From: Rhodospirillales bacterium 70-18
GTDB taxonomy: Bacteria > Pseudomonadota > Alphaproteobacteria > Acetobacterales > Acetobacteraceae
Assembly (NCBI GenBank): GCA_001899585.1
Contig: MKWE01000025.1
Span: forward strand, 19,081 to 83,080
Direction of reading: 5' to 3'
Length of the DNA: 64,000 bases
The notes below the pieces were generated by a model. That model saw nothing but the letters and a program-made list of their open reading frames with translations. It was not told the DNA's origin and searched no databases. Positions 43,443-51,850 of this stretch are shown here, piece by piece (position 1 is the first letter of the stretch; every line of letters begins with the position of its first letter). Made by a program: the position numbers and the translations under genes.

Positions 43443-45443
43443 TCAGATAAGCCGTGGATCCGCTGGCACGCCCGTGCCTGGAGGAACGACAAGTCGGGCC
43501 AGCCGCTTCTTCATCAGATACGGGAGTTCCGCGCGGTGGGCCGGGTCGAGTATCGCATTGGCAAGCTCATGTTGAAGTTCTATAGTCCCACGGCGATGTT
43601 CGGAGATTTCCCATCGAGGAGCCAGCATTGGCCCAAGCTGATATAGAGCGTCGATCCGTTTATTGTTCTTGTTACGTCGGCCTTCTTGCAGCTTGACAAG
43701 ATAGGACCAGTTTTCCGCGACGTTCAGTGTCCGCCTGCTATCATCGCTGAGCAATTCGAGAGGGACACTGAAAGCGCACAGCGCGCATTCGGAAGGAGAA
43801 TGGCTGAAGCGGATGGTCCTGAAGAGAACCGCGATGCTCTCGACGGCATCCCGGACTTGGAGGCCGCCGCTAGGCGGTTGAGCGTCCTCCCAGAACCAGG
43901 AGGCGCCATCGCGCACTCCGTCCGCCTGAGATTTGATCGATATCACGCCACTAGTGAACGGCTCTTCTCCCGCAAAGCGGCTCCGTCTGAAGATATGTTT
44001 CAAGTTCATGAGCAGATTACGCGTGATGCCTTGGGAGAGTTCGACCATCGTCTTGAACCCCGCATAAGGCACGCGGCGCGCATAATCGTGAAAGAGTTGT
44101 GCGAGGATGTCTGTCGAGAAATGAGAGATCAGGCTTACTAGGCCGCCGCTGGCATCGCGGTCACCCTGGGCTAGAGCACGCGCCTGGTCGCCACACTGGA
44201 CCGCAAGCGGCAGGGCGTCGTCGAGGTTGGCGGGCCAAGATTTACGAAATTGGAAAGCGGCGGCCTTTTCCAGAAAGCGGTGGTTCGGCACCTGGAGCGC
44301 TTCGACGATTGTAGCAATCGACTGGACGTCCAAACCAAGTTTGGATTCGAGGTCGACCGCAAGCTTCCGGTGATAGGGTGTAGGCTGGTTCTCTTTAGAC
44401 TTAGGCAAATGGCGATCCACAGATCGCCAATACTCGCGCGCATCTAGCTCTTCGAAATAGGGATCGATCGGACGTTGGGCAGCCGTAGCATAACCCACCC
44501 GCTCGAGGCGCTTCGCCACCAGTCTGCGGACGAGCTCGTCATATTGCTCGGGTTGCTCGCGAAGGATCTCATCCAAAACAACTCGCTCATACTCCGCGCC
44601 GCGACGGATCGGCTCGCCCGAGCCGGTCGTCTCGAAGGTCTTCATTCCATATAGTCGACCGCCGACGCGGAATGTTGCACAGCCGCGCCGATACCGGATC
44701 AGAGAATTTAGGAATCGCTGCTGATCTTCGGTGAGATTCTCGACTTCATCGATCAGATAGACGAACAGAACGTCACGCAAAGCAGGCGCATAACGAGACA
44801 CGAGCTCCGGTATCCCGAATGCCAGTCTCCCGGTGGAGAAGGTAATATCAAAAAGCGGGCGCTCGCCCCGCAGACGGCTGTTGTTGACGATGCTGTCGAT
44901 ATTTTTCCTGGTGCGTGTAAAGTGATCAAGCAGTTCGCTCAGATTGGACGGCACGACTGCCGGCTCCCTATCGAATAACTCGACGACTGCAGCGACGAAT
45001 TCTGACTCGTTGAAGGTCAGTGATCGCGATTGCGCACAATCACGGATGGTGGCCAAATTTGCTGTCGCAAGCCAGAGCTCGAAATAGTGCGCGAACACCA
45101 GGCTCCAATGGTCCTCCACTGGCTCTTGACGCGCAAATTTATCAGTGTTGAGTGCATCGAGGGTAATATAAATTCCGAGATATCCATCCCTGATGGCGGC
45201 CTGTGCAACATCACCGTCATGGCGCGCGGCTTGCACGGGCGCCGAGCAGTAGCGCATGAGGTGCGTCTTCCCGCTGCCTTTGCCGCCAAGCAGGAGCATC
45301 GGCATGCGCGATTTAGGATTGAGGATTTCAACGAGACCGCCGGCAGCATTGGCCAAATCGACCCATTGCTCCGCAATCTCCTGATCCGTGAAGTCGGATG
45401 CCTTGTTGAGGTCGAACGGGTTCTCTTGTGATGACCGGGCCAT
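43443..45443 (-). CDS. ORC/Cdc6-like AAA+ ATPase (third gene of putative defence operon)
   Basis: A 666-residue ATPase. Walker A GGKGSGKTHL spans about residues 53-62 and Walker B VLFVYLIDEVENL about 225-237; the N-terminal opening NPFDLNKASDFTDQEIA precedes it. A long C-terminal part of about 400 residues includes charged helices and an ECALCAF cysteine pair. The overall plan resembles ORC/Cdc6-type or STAND-like ATPases seen in bacterial conflict systems. ATG at 45443 starts six bases after the PRTase-like stop, with a GGAT sequence in the gap. Partner binding or effector gating is inference. Confidence 0.75.
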   Translation of the reverse strand: MARSSQENPFDLNKASDFTDQEIAEQWVDLANAAGGLVEILNPKSRMPMLLLGGKGSGKTHLMRYCSAPVQAARHDGDVAQAAIRDGYLGIYITLDALNTDKFARQEPVEDHWSLVFAHYFELWLATANLATIRDCAQSRSLTFNESEFVAAVVELFDREPAVVPSNLSELLDHFTRTRKNIDSIVNNSRLRGERPLFDITFSTGRLAFGIPELVSRYAPALRDVLFVYLIDEVENLTEDQQRFLNSLIRYRRGCATFRVGGRLYGMKTFETTGSGEPIRRGAEYERVVLDEILREQPEQYDELVRRLVAKRLERVGYATAAQRPIDPYFEELDAREYWRSVDRHLPKSKENQPTPYHRKLAVDLESKLGLDVQSIATIVEALQVPNHRFLEKAAAFQFRKSWPANLDDALPLAVQCGDQARALAQGDRDASGGLVSLISHFSTDILAQLFHDYARRVPYAGFKTMVELSQGITRNLLMNLKHIFRRSRFAGEEPFTSGVISIKSQADGVRDGASWFWEDAQPPSGGLQVRDAVESIAVLFRTIRFSHSPSECALCAFSVPLELLSDDSRRTLNVAENWSYLVKLQEGRRNKNNKRIDALYQLGPMLAPRWEISEHRRGTIELQHELANAILDPAHRAELPYLMKKRLARLVVPPGTGVPADPRLI

Positions 45444-45449
45444 AGGATC

Positions 45450-46448
45450 CTACAACTTGGCGTAGCGCTTGAACGCTGGCGTCCAGGGACAACTGGTATC
45501 CCCTTCGGCCCATATAATCGGCAACGTGTTATTGGGCGTATTGTGGTGGAAACCAAGCAGCAGCTGGCTATTACCCCATCCGCCGGGACAGGCCCGCCAG
45601 AGCAATTTCCCGTAGCTAATCGCGACTTTCTCGAGTGTTGCTGCATCGATGTGCGGCGGCGCGTCGAGCAGAATACGCGCCCCGGCTGAAAGGCTGCAGT
45701 AGCTGTCGTCGAGTTCGAACACGGCCGCACTGTCGGTGCCAAATTTCGTTGAACGAACCTTCTCGATACCTTTACGTGTCGCAAACATGGCAAGATAGTG
45801 AAGCTTCGCATCCGGCTTGAGCGCAAGCAACTCGGCTACGATCCCGTCAGAGTACTTGGCCGCGGTGTTGCCTGATCCGCATACGTCATCGATGAAGATA
45901 TATCGCTCAATTTTGGGATGGGCGAGCGAGCGAACGATTTTGCCATCCTTGTCCAACGTCGATGTGAATACGGCGGCGGAGTCCAGGAACAGTGACTTGG
46001 CAAGACGGTTTTCCTGCCGGAAATAATAGAGCAGATGGACGCCACTTTCTGAAGGGTTTCCGACACCGAGGAAGCGTGTTTTCGCCAATGCTTGATTCAC
46101 CGCTCTCTCTACGATCTGCCGATCTCGGCTGCCGCCCAGAGAGTCCCTGATTTCCTGGATCAGGGGGATCAGAAACAGGTCGCGGTAGACCGCCTGCAGC
46201 AAAACGCGAGTCTCCGCACTGCCGATGAACAAAAATTGAGACAACAAAAACAGCGCATGCAACTGCTCCACCTCGGGGTCAAAGCCCGCGCGGCCGTCAA
46301 AGTTTGCCAGCCATGCCTCGACCTGCGGCCACTGGTTTCGATTTTCCCACACTCGCTCGCTCAGCACGGTGATGCGCACCCGCAGCAACTCCCATGTTTG
46401 CTCGGGGGTTGCCTCCTCTGTAACCAGAAGATCGTCGAAGCCCGTCAT
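45450..46448 (-). CDS. phosphoribosyltransferase-like protein (second gene of putative defence operon)
   Basis: A 332-residue protein. YIFIDDVCGSGNTAAKYSDG (residues 183-202) looks like the PRPP-binding loop of type I phosphoribosyltransferases (hydrophobics, two acids, then small residues and Thr). A C-terminal LGFHHNTPNNTLPIIW block (298-313) looks like a conserved family motif. I recall a conflict-system family with this combination (a 'PRTase-CE' type), but no search was possible. Function could be nucleotide or ADP-ribose-like chemistry, or a sensor that lost catalysis. GGAGG lies about 11 bases upstream of the ATG; the gap to the methylase stop is six bases. Confidence 0.75.
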   Translation of the reverse strand: MTGFDDLLVTEEATPEQTWELLRVRITVLSERVWENRNQWPQVEAWLANFDGRAGFDPEVEQLHALFLLSQFLFIGSAETRVLLQAVYRDLFLIPLIQEIRDSLGGSRDRQIVERAVNQALAKTRFLGVGNPSESGVHLLYYFRQENRLAKSLFLDSAAVFTSTLDKDGKIVRSLAHPKIERYIFIDDVCGSGNTAAKYSDGIVAELLALKPDAKLHYLAMFATRKGIEKVRSTKFGTDSAAVFELDDSYCSLSAGARILLDAPPHIDAATLEKVAISYGKLLWRACPGGWGNSQLLLGFHHNTPNNTLPIIWAEGDTSCPWTPAFKRYAKL

Positions 46449-46454
46449 CTCGCG

Positions 46455-47843
46455 TCAGGCCTCCTTGCGCAGCAGGATCACTGATTCCGTGGTTATGATC
46501 CCCGCGGTCTGATTTCTGCGCGTCATGAGGCCGCGAGAAGGGATCGAGTCGACCAGTGAAAGGATGGTCGTCATTCCCATCTCCTCCAACATGATTCGCA
46601 GATAATCTGACGACGGGAAGCGACGACGACAAACAGTGTTGTCGCCGATCACTAGCACGAAGCAGCCTCCCGGGCGCAAAACACGTACTGCTTCGGTCAA
46701 CGCCGCGCGCATCTCGATGAGATAGGTGTTGACAATCTTTGCGCGCGATTGGTTCTGCCTGGCGATTGTCGCTATGAGCGCGTCGGCGTCGTCGATTCCG
46801 GTCGAACCAATATCTTCCCAGCTCGCTTTTGCGTGGTGCTCTCGGCCGATGGTTTGATCTTCGAGCCGGCGAAGGCCGCTAGAAGGAGCAAGGTCAAGCC
46901 AGCCAAGGCTCAGGCTCGCGGCGCGTACATATTTTTGCGCGCTGGCATAGGGCGGAGAAGTGATGATCATGCCGACTGAATTGTCCGGAAGCTGCTCGCC
47001 GAGTGCCGTCTTCAAGTGACGCGCATCGATCCCAGCTGAAGTGGCGGTCCCCAAGGTGTCAACCTGCCCAAGTGCGGCAATCCTGGCGATGTTCGCTTCG
47101 AGTTGAACATGAAAAAGGTCGTAGGCGGATATACAGCTTCGCGCCTCACCATTGGCATAACGCACTGGCACAGAAAATCGCGGATCGGAGTTGCTCACCT
47201 TGCGGATCACGGCGGAGAAGGTCACACGCAGGAAATCGCGTAGTGTCTCGTCTTCTACCGCGCAAATCGCCGCTCGAAGACGGACGAGTTCAGATGAGAC
47301 GTGAGGATCGAACCACTTCGCCAGATTGACGACGTCGGGAAGCTTTCGCACTCGTGACCGACGAAAGCGTTCTCGGACCTCTGCACAGGCGACGGCGAGT
47401 GACGTGAGATCTATCGACCTAGTTTTAACCGCCGTTATGATGCGGCCCAACGGGTTAGCATCAGCGTAGAGCGCGGTTCTGCCCGAAAGAATTGTTTCAA
47501 GTGCAACGGTGCCTGATCCGCCGAACGGGTCCAGGACGCTCTCATCGGCCCGGGCTAGAACGTGATTAGCGAGAAAGAAATGCGCTATATGCGGCAGTAG
47601 CTTTGCCGGGTAAGGGTGCAAATAATGCGACGCGCGCTCGCCGACCTTCAGCCAAGGTACGAGCTCGCGAAAGGAGATCGCCGCAGGCCGTTGATCGCGG
47701 TCGAAACGCTCTCGCAATATTGCGAGCGCCACGCTTGTATCGACCGGATATGGCTCGAAGGAGGCGTCGTTCCAACGGGGCCTGGGACGACCGCCTTTAC
47801 TATGTTCGAACGTGGAAATCTCGGTAAGCGTTCCGAACGTCAT
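46455..47843 (-). CDS. DNA methyltransferase, N4/N6 type (first gene of putative defence operon)
   Basis: A 462-residue methylase. HPYPAKLLPHIAHFFL (about 76-91) precedes the SAM-binding motif I DPFGGSGT (105-112), a roughly 190-residue spacer that may be the target-recognition region follows, then catalytic motif IV TSPPY (295-299). The SPPY form fits N4-cytosine or N6-adenine methylation. The order motif I before motif IV is alpha-like. ATG at 47843 has GGGGGAG about 11 bases upstream; the frame continues to 47948 with weaker starts. No restriction endonuclease gene is beside it. First gene of a four-gene minus-strand operon. Confidence 0.85.
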   Translation of the reverse strand: MTFGTLTEISTFEHSKGGRPRPRWNDASFEPYPVDTSVALAILRERFDRDQRPAAISFRELVPWLKVGERASHYLHPYPAKLLPHIAHFFLANHVLARADESVLDPFGGSGTVALETILSGRTALYADANPLGRIITAVKTRSIDLTSLAVACAEVRERFRRSRVRKLPDVVNLAKWFDPHVSSELVRLRAAICAVEDETLRDFLRVTFSAVIRKVSNSDPRFSVPVRYANGEARSCISAYDLFHVQLEANIARIAALGQVDTLGTATSAGIDARHLKTALGEQLPDNSVGMIITSPPYASAQKYVRAASLSLGWLDLAPSSGLRRLEDQTIGREHHAKASWEDIGSTGIDDADALIATIARQNQSRAKIVNTYLIEMRAALTEAVRVLRPGGCFVLVIGDNTVCRRRFPSSDYLRIMLEEMGMTTILSLVDSIPSRGLMTRRNQTAGIITTESVILLRKEA

Positions 47844-47979
47844 TCGCAATGTGACTCCCCCGTCGTGTTTGCTCCCTCTGCGGTGACTGCGCGCGGATTG
47901 CATGTCGGAGTGTTCATTGCCTTGAAATGACATGTGCGTCCACACCATGATGTATCAACATTGGTCCGGAACAAAGGAC

Positions 47980-48354
47980 CTATCCGCACCACTTCGCGTC
48001 CAATCTCTCCATTAGCCGTGGCAGCGTCACTCCCTCCGGTTGCCGCCCTTCCACGATTGCCTCCACCATCGATGGCGCCAGCAGCGTCAGCCTCAGCACG
48101 TCGCCCACGTAGGTCCGATCCAGCTTTTCCGCCCGCGCGATATCGGAGACCGACGCGTAGGTCCCGCCGTCCAGCAGCCGCTTCCACCGGAACGCCCGCC
48201 CCAGCGCCTTCAGCAACGACGGATCGGCGTTGGTGGCCACGTGTCGCGGCGCGGTGGGCAACACCGACCCATCTGGCGACACGATCACCTTCCGCCCGCC
48301 CCGCTTGCGGATGGTCATCGGCACCCGGACGGTGATGCTGGTCGCGCCGCTCAT
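47980..48354 (-). CDS. hypothetical protein following the serine recombinase
   Basis: A 124-residue protein. Middle part SVSDIARAEKLDRTYVGDVLRLTLLAP looks like a helix-turn-helix, and the N terminus TSITVRVPMTIRKRGGRKVIVSPDG is a short basic beta-rich region. No named family is certain. ATG at 48354 overlaps the recombinase stop as ATGA, so the protein is translated with the recombinase. A recombination directionality or DNA-binding accessory role is a reasonable guess from the operon only. Confidence 0.7.
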   Translation of the reverse strand: MSGATSITVRVPMTIRKRGGRKVIVSPDGSVLPTAPRHVATNADPSLLKALGRAFRWKRLLDGGTYASVSDIARAEKLDRTYVGDVLRLTLLAPSMVEAIVEGRQPEGVTLPRLMERLDAKWCG

Positions 48355-49697
48355 GCCGCATCCCTCCATCCCGCCGTCGGCCGCAGATCACGCACCAGCC
48401 CGGCCAGTCCCTCCACCCGCAGCCGGATATCGGCGCCGGTCGGCCCCACCGTCACCCGCTCGACCAACGCCTGCACGATCCGCGCCTGCTCACCAGGGAA
48501 CAATTCGTCCCACATCGGCTCGAACTGCTCCAGCGCCTCGCGGACCTCATCCTCCGTCAGGTCCGGCGCCTCGGCCCGCGCCGCTTGCCAGGTGCCGACG
48601 ATGACCTCCGGCTGCCGGATCAGCGCCCGCACCTGCGCCATCACCACCGCCTCGATCTCGGCCGCGGCGATCCGGCGCACAATGCTGGGATCCGCCGGCA
48701 CCCCGCCCTTCAACACGCTCTGGCTCACGTAGTAGCGGTACTGCCGCCCCCGCCGCACGGTGTGCGTCGGCGACAGGGCGCGGCCATCGATGCCGAAGAT
48801 CAGCCCCCGCAGCAGCGCCGGGGATTGCGCCCGGTTCTGGTTGGCCCGCACCCGCGGGCTCTCCTGCAGCACGGCATGCACCCGGTCCCACAGGTCCCGC
48901 GGCACGATCGCCTGGTGCTCGCCGCGATGGACCGTGCCCTTGTGCGGCGCCTCGCCCAGATAGGTCCGGTTGCTCAGCACTCTATATAGGTAGCCCTTGT
49001 CGATCGCAGCACCTGTCTTGCTGGTCACGCCCTCGTCCCGCAGCGCCTCGGCCAGCCGGGTGGCGGAGCCGATCTCCACGAACCGCTCGAAGATCATCCG
49101 GACCGTAGCCGCCTCGGCCTCGTTGACCACCAGCTTGCGCTCCCGCACGTGGTAGCCGAGCGGCACCTTGCCGCCCATCCACATGCCGCGGGCGCGGGAG
49201 GCCGCGAATTTGTCGCGGATGCGCTCGCCGATCACCTCGCGCTCGAACTGCGCGAAGCTGAGCAGGATGTTCAGCGTCAGCCGGCCCATCAACGTGGTCG
49301 TGTTGAAGCTCTGGGTGACCGAGACGAAGGTGACGCCGTGCCGGTCGAACACCTCGACCAGCTTGGCGAAGTCCATCAGGGCGCGGGACAGCCGGTCGAT
49401 CTTGTAGACAACCACCACGTCCACGCGGCCGGCCTCGATGTCGGCCAGCAGCCGCCGCAGCGCCGGCCGCTCGAGAGTGCCGCCGGAGAAGCCGTGGTCG
49501 TCGTAGCGGTCGCGGAGTGCGAGCCATCCTTCCAGTCGCTGGCTTTCGATGTAGGCGTCGCAGGCATCGCGCTGAGCATCCAGAGAATTGTATTCCTGGG
49601 CGGTTCCCTCATCGACGGATTTCCGGGTGTAGATGGCGCAGCGGGTCTTGCGTACCGTGGCCGGCATGGCGCCGGCTGCGGTGGGTTTCTTGCTCAT
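48351..49697 (-). CDS. large serine recombinase (site-specific integrase)
   Basis: A 448-residue serine recombinase. The catalytic Ser is in CAIYTRKSVDEG near residue 26; the resolvase domain continues with DRYDDHGFSGGTLERPALRRLL, KIDRLSRALMDFAKLVEVF and FAQFEREVIGERIRDKFAASR; then a recombinase domain (YLGEAPHKGTVHRGEHQAIV) and a C-terminal helical part. The usual zinc-ribbon cysteines are not seen, and the coiled coil is short. It probably integrates and excises the element. ATG at 49697 overlaps the DUF2924 stop as ATGA. Confidence 0.9.
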   Translation of the reverse strand: MSKKPTAAGAMPATVRKTRCAIYTRKSVDEGTAQEYNSLDAQRDACDAYIESQRLEGWLALRDRYDDHGFSGGTLERPALRRLLADIEAGRVDVVVVYKIDRLSRALMDFAKLVEVFDRHGVTFVSVTQSFNTTTLMGRLTLNILLSFAQFEREVIGERIRDKFAASRARGMWMGGKVPLGYHVRERKLVVNEAEAATVRMIFERFVEIGSATRLAEALRDEGVTSKTGAAIDKGYLYRVLSNRTYLGEAPHKGTVHRGEHQAIVPRDLWDRVHAVLQESPRVRANQNRAQSPALLRGLIFGIDGRALSPTHTVRRGRQYRYYVSQSVLKGGVPADPSIVRRIAAAEIEAVVMAQVRALIRQPEVIVGTWQAARAEAPDLTEDEVREALEQFEPMWDELFPGEQARIVQALVERVTVGPTGADIRLRVEGLAGLVRDLRPTAGWRDAA

Positions 49698-50164
49698 ACC
49701 GTCCCCCGCTGGTTTTTCAGCCCGAAGAACACCAGCCCGTTCCACCGCGTGCCGGTGATGGCACGCGCGACGGCGGAGAGCGACTGGTATGGCCGGCCCT
49801 GCCATTCATAGCCGTCCGCCAGCACGGTCACGGTGTGCTCGATCCCCTGGTATTCCCGGACCAGGCGGGTGCCAGCGATCGGCTTGGCGTCGCGGCGGAT
49901 GCGGCGCAGGGTGATGTTGCCGCCGTCCAGCTGCTGGCCCAGGGCCTCCAGCCGGGCGACGGTCTCCGGCTTCAGCCCGCCATAGGCCAGTTCCTGGATC
50001 CGGTAGGCCAGCCGGCTCTGGATATAGGTCCGGCTGAACGGCGGCGGCTCCTTGCCGAACAGGGTGCGCCATTGCTGCTTGAGATCGGCAATCGGCGCCG
50101 CCTTCAAAGCCGCCAGGCGGGGGAGGACGGTGTCCTTCGGGATGCTGGGGAAGGTCTCGGTCAT
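49694..50164 (-). CDS. DUF2924 domain protein
   Basis: A 156-residue protein. ADLKQQWRTLFGKEPPPFSRTYIQSRLAYRIQELAYGGL is the DUF2924 opening, and the C-terminal EWQGRPYQSLSAVARAITGTRWNG plus FFGL block resembles the DUF4357/restriction-enzyme-like small domain used in DNA binding. It is repeatedly found just upstream of serine recombinases in alphaproteobacteria. Both ends overlap its neighbours as ATGA, so it is strongly coupled to recombinase expression. Confidence 0.8.
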   Translation of the reverse strand: MTETFPSIPKDTVLPRLAALKAAPIADLKQQWRTLFGKEPPPFSRTYIQSRLAYRIQELAYGGLKPETVARLEALGQQLDGGNITLRRIRRDAKPIAGTRLVREYQGIEHTVTVLADGYEWQGRPYQSLSAVARAITGTRWNGLVFFGLKNQRGTV

Positions 50165-50361
50165 GCGGGTCTCCGTGGTTTCGGTTTCGCATGACGGCGC
50201 TGGTGGGCGGTGAAGTCGAGGTGACTTTCTCCAAGCTCGTCAGATGGTTGTCCGGCCAGCTGTTCGCGCTCACGCAGCCGGATCAGGCCGCGAGCGAGGA
50301 TGGCGCAGACCTCATGGAGGTGGGGCCGGAGATACGCGGTCGACTGGTCGGGTCGTGGCAT
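50161..50361 (-). CDS. small conserved protein at the head of the recombinase operon
   Basis: A 66-residue protein with HEVCAILARGLIRLREREQL in the middle and a basic C-terminal tail HQRRHAKPKPRRPA. Similar small proteins often precede DUF2924 and a serine recombinase in alphaproteobacterial elements. It overlaps the DUF2924 start as ATGA. No recognisable fold beyond a predicted helix; might be a control factor for recombination. First gene of four. Confidence 0.65.
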   Translation of the reverse strand: MPRPDQSTAYLRPHLHEVCAILARGLIRLREREQLAGQPSDELGESHLDFTAHQRRHAKPKPRRPA

Positions 50362-50467
50362 GATGATCCATCGCGGATTGTCCTGCTCGTTATCTACCGA
50401 TCGTCGCGCGCATCTCTCTCACGGAGCCAGGGCCGCCGCCCGACCTAGCCGCCGGCAGCCGGCAGCT

Positions 50468-50713
50468 TCACGCCGCCTCGGGTACCCTGCCGTAGACGTG
50501 CAGGAACTCGGGCTCGCCGTAATCCCCAGCATCCTCGTCCGCCATAATGCGCACGACGTGGCCGCCGACGATCATGCCGCCGGCCATCGCCTTCTCGGCG
50601 CGGCGCTGCCCGTCCTCCGGGCTGCGGCAGGCAACCGGCAGGCCTGGCTTCACGCCGCCGCCACGCTTGGCCTCGACGTAGGGCTGGAAGATAACGCGTT
50701 CGGCGATGGCCAT
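50468..50713 (-). CDS. small hypothetical phage protein
   Basis: An 81-residue protein (MAIAERVIFQPYVEAKRG) with a mixed beta-alpha sequence and an acidic segment ADEDAGDYGEPEF near the C terminus. The start is placed at ATG 50713, with CGGAG about 11 bases upstream. It follows the 253-residue hypothetical gene of the ImmA/Xre operon by 88 bp. Unknown function; similar short proteins occur in prophage lysogeny regions. Confidence 0.6.
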   Translation of the reverse strand: MAIAERVIFQPYVEAKRGGGVKPGLPVACRSPEDGQRRAEKAMAGGMIVGGHVVRIMADEDAGDYGEPEFLHVYGRVPEAA

Positions 50714-50801
50714 GCTGAGTGCTCCGTTTCCGTGGTGGGTGACGTGAATTCCTGGTGCCGCGGCGGGCGGCACTCGGCAGCCATCTGCCTCGTTGCCCCG
50801 C

Positions 50802-51563
50802 TCATCTTCCGACCGGGGTGGCGGACTTTCTTGCGGGAACCGCCGACGGTGTTGGTGCGGACGGCGGCAGCCTCGACCATTCGCTATCCGGTTGGATGTC
50901 CAGCCAGAGTGGCGCGATCTTCTTGCGGATCCAGCTTTCGTCGGGGCCGTTGCCGATGCCGAGCCTTGCCTCGAACCAATCCCGCATCTGCCGGATCAGC
51001 TGCGCCTGCTTCGGCGGCGCCCCCTCGTGGAAAAGGATGCGGCAGACATGGCGCCAGAACCCATCCACGTCGTATTTTGTCGGCGCGCCGCGACGCCGCT
51101 CGCTCTCCGGCTCGGCAGCAAGCGATGATTCCGCTGATGTAGATGCCGCCGCCGAAGCCTGGCAGGCCTCGAACCGCTCGAGTTCTGCGCGCCGGACGAC
51201 GAGGCCTTGTGCCTCGATGTGGAGCGGCGCGCCATCGTCGTCCAACGCATACTCCAGATATTCGCCGGGCTGCGCCTGGAAGCTGCTCACGCCCGCACTT
51301 CCCAAGGTGAGCACGGCCCAGGCATCGTCGCGAATCAGGTCGAGCGTGCCGGAGAACCGCCTGCGGCCAGTCGGCATCGAGCACCATTGGCCGTCGTCGA
51401 CTTCCTCATAGTAGCCGGCCTCGACCGGCAACTGCGACACGGCGATCGAGAGCGTGAGCTCATCCGCCAGCACGAAGGCTGCGATGTCCGTCTCGGTCAT
51501 CGACCAGCGCGCGCACAGCTCGGTCACACGGTAGAATGGTTTGCGGGGCGCCACATGCGTCAT
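50802..51563 (-). CDS. hypothetical protein in the ImmA/Xre operon
   Basis: A 253-residue protein. The N terminus (FYRVTELCARWSMTETDIAAFVL) looks like an excisionase/MerR-type DNA-binding motif, the centre contains acidic and charged segments, and the C-terminal third (YDVDGFWRHVCRILFHEG, then DWFEARLGIG) is a helical region seen in other phage hypothetical proteins of this type. GGAGGTGA overlaps the Xre stop and lies eight bases before ATG at 51563. Function unknown; DNA-binding is inference. Confidence 0.65.
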   Translation of the reverse strand: MTHVAPRKPFYRVTELCARWSMTETDIAAFVLADELTLSIAVSQLPVEAGYYEEVDDGQWCSMPTGRRRFSGTLDLIRDDAWAVLTLGSAGVSSFQAQPGEYLEYALDDDGAPLHIEAQGLVVRRAELERFEACQASAAASTSAESSLAAEPESERRRGAPTKYDVDGFWRHVCRILFHEGAPPKQAQLIRQMRDWFEARLGIGNGPDESWIRKKIAPLWLDIQPDSEWSRLPPSAPTPSAVPARKSATPVGR

Positions 51564-51568
51564 CGGCG

Positions 51569-51850
51569 TCACCTCCGATAATTCGACCGCAGCCGCCGAT
51601 ACGCGGTGACCACCGTCGCCATGTTGGCGCGCATATCGGGCGGCAGCCGCTGCGCCTCGATGAACAGGTCATCCATCCGCACGCCCAGAATCGCCGCGGC
51701 ACGCTCGATCAATTCGTCACGCGGCGGCTTCTCCTGGTCACGCTCGATCCGCGACCAGTAGGCCGGGGATATTCCGAGGCGCTCGGCAAACTCGTTGAGC
51801 CCGATGTTCAGCACGTTGCGGCGCTCCCGGATGACCCGCCCGAAGCTCAT
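51569..51850 (-). CDS. Xre-family helix-turn-helix repressor (ImmR-like)
   Basis: A 93-residue protein with a helix-turn-helix across LNEFAERLGISPAYWSRIERDQEKPPRD. It is paired with the metallopeptidase gene upstream, and its ATG overlaps that gene's stop (TGATG). In ImmA/ImmR pairs the Xre protein represses the element and is cleaved by ImmA. Its target operator is not identified; the gap beyond the peptidase (52579-52857) is the obvious place. Confidence 0.82.
   Translation of the reverse strand: MSFGRVIRERRNVLNIGLNEFAERLGISPAYWSRIERDQEKPPRDELIERAAAILGVRMDDLFIEAQRLPPDMRANMATVVTAYRRLRSNYRR

Noticed and set aside
46455..47843. Standard type II restriction-modification system
   Set aside because: A methylase is present, but no restriction endonuclease-like gene is adjacent; the partners are a PRTase-like, an AAA+ and a Rossmann-like protein.
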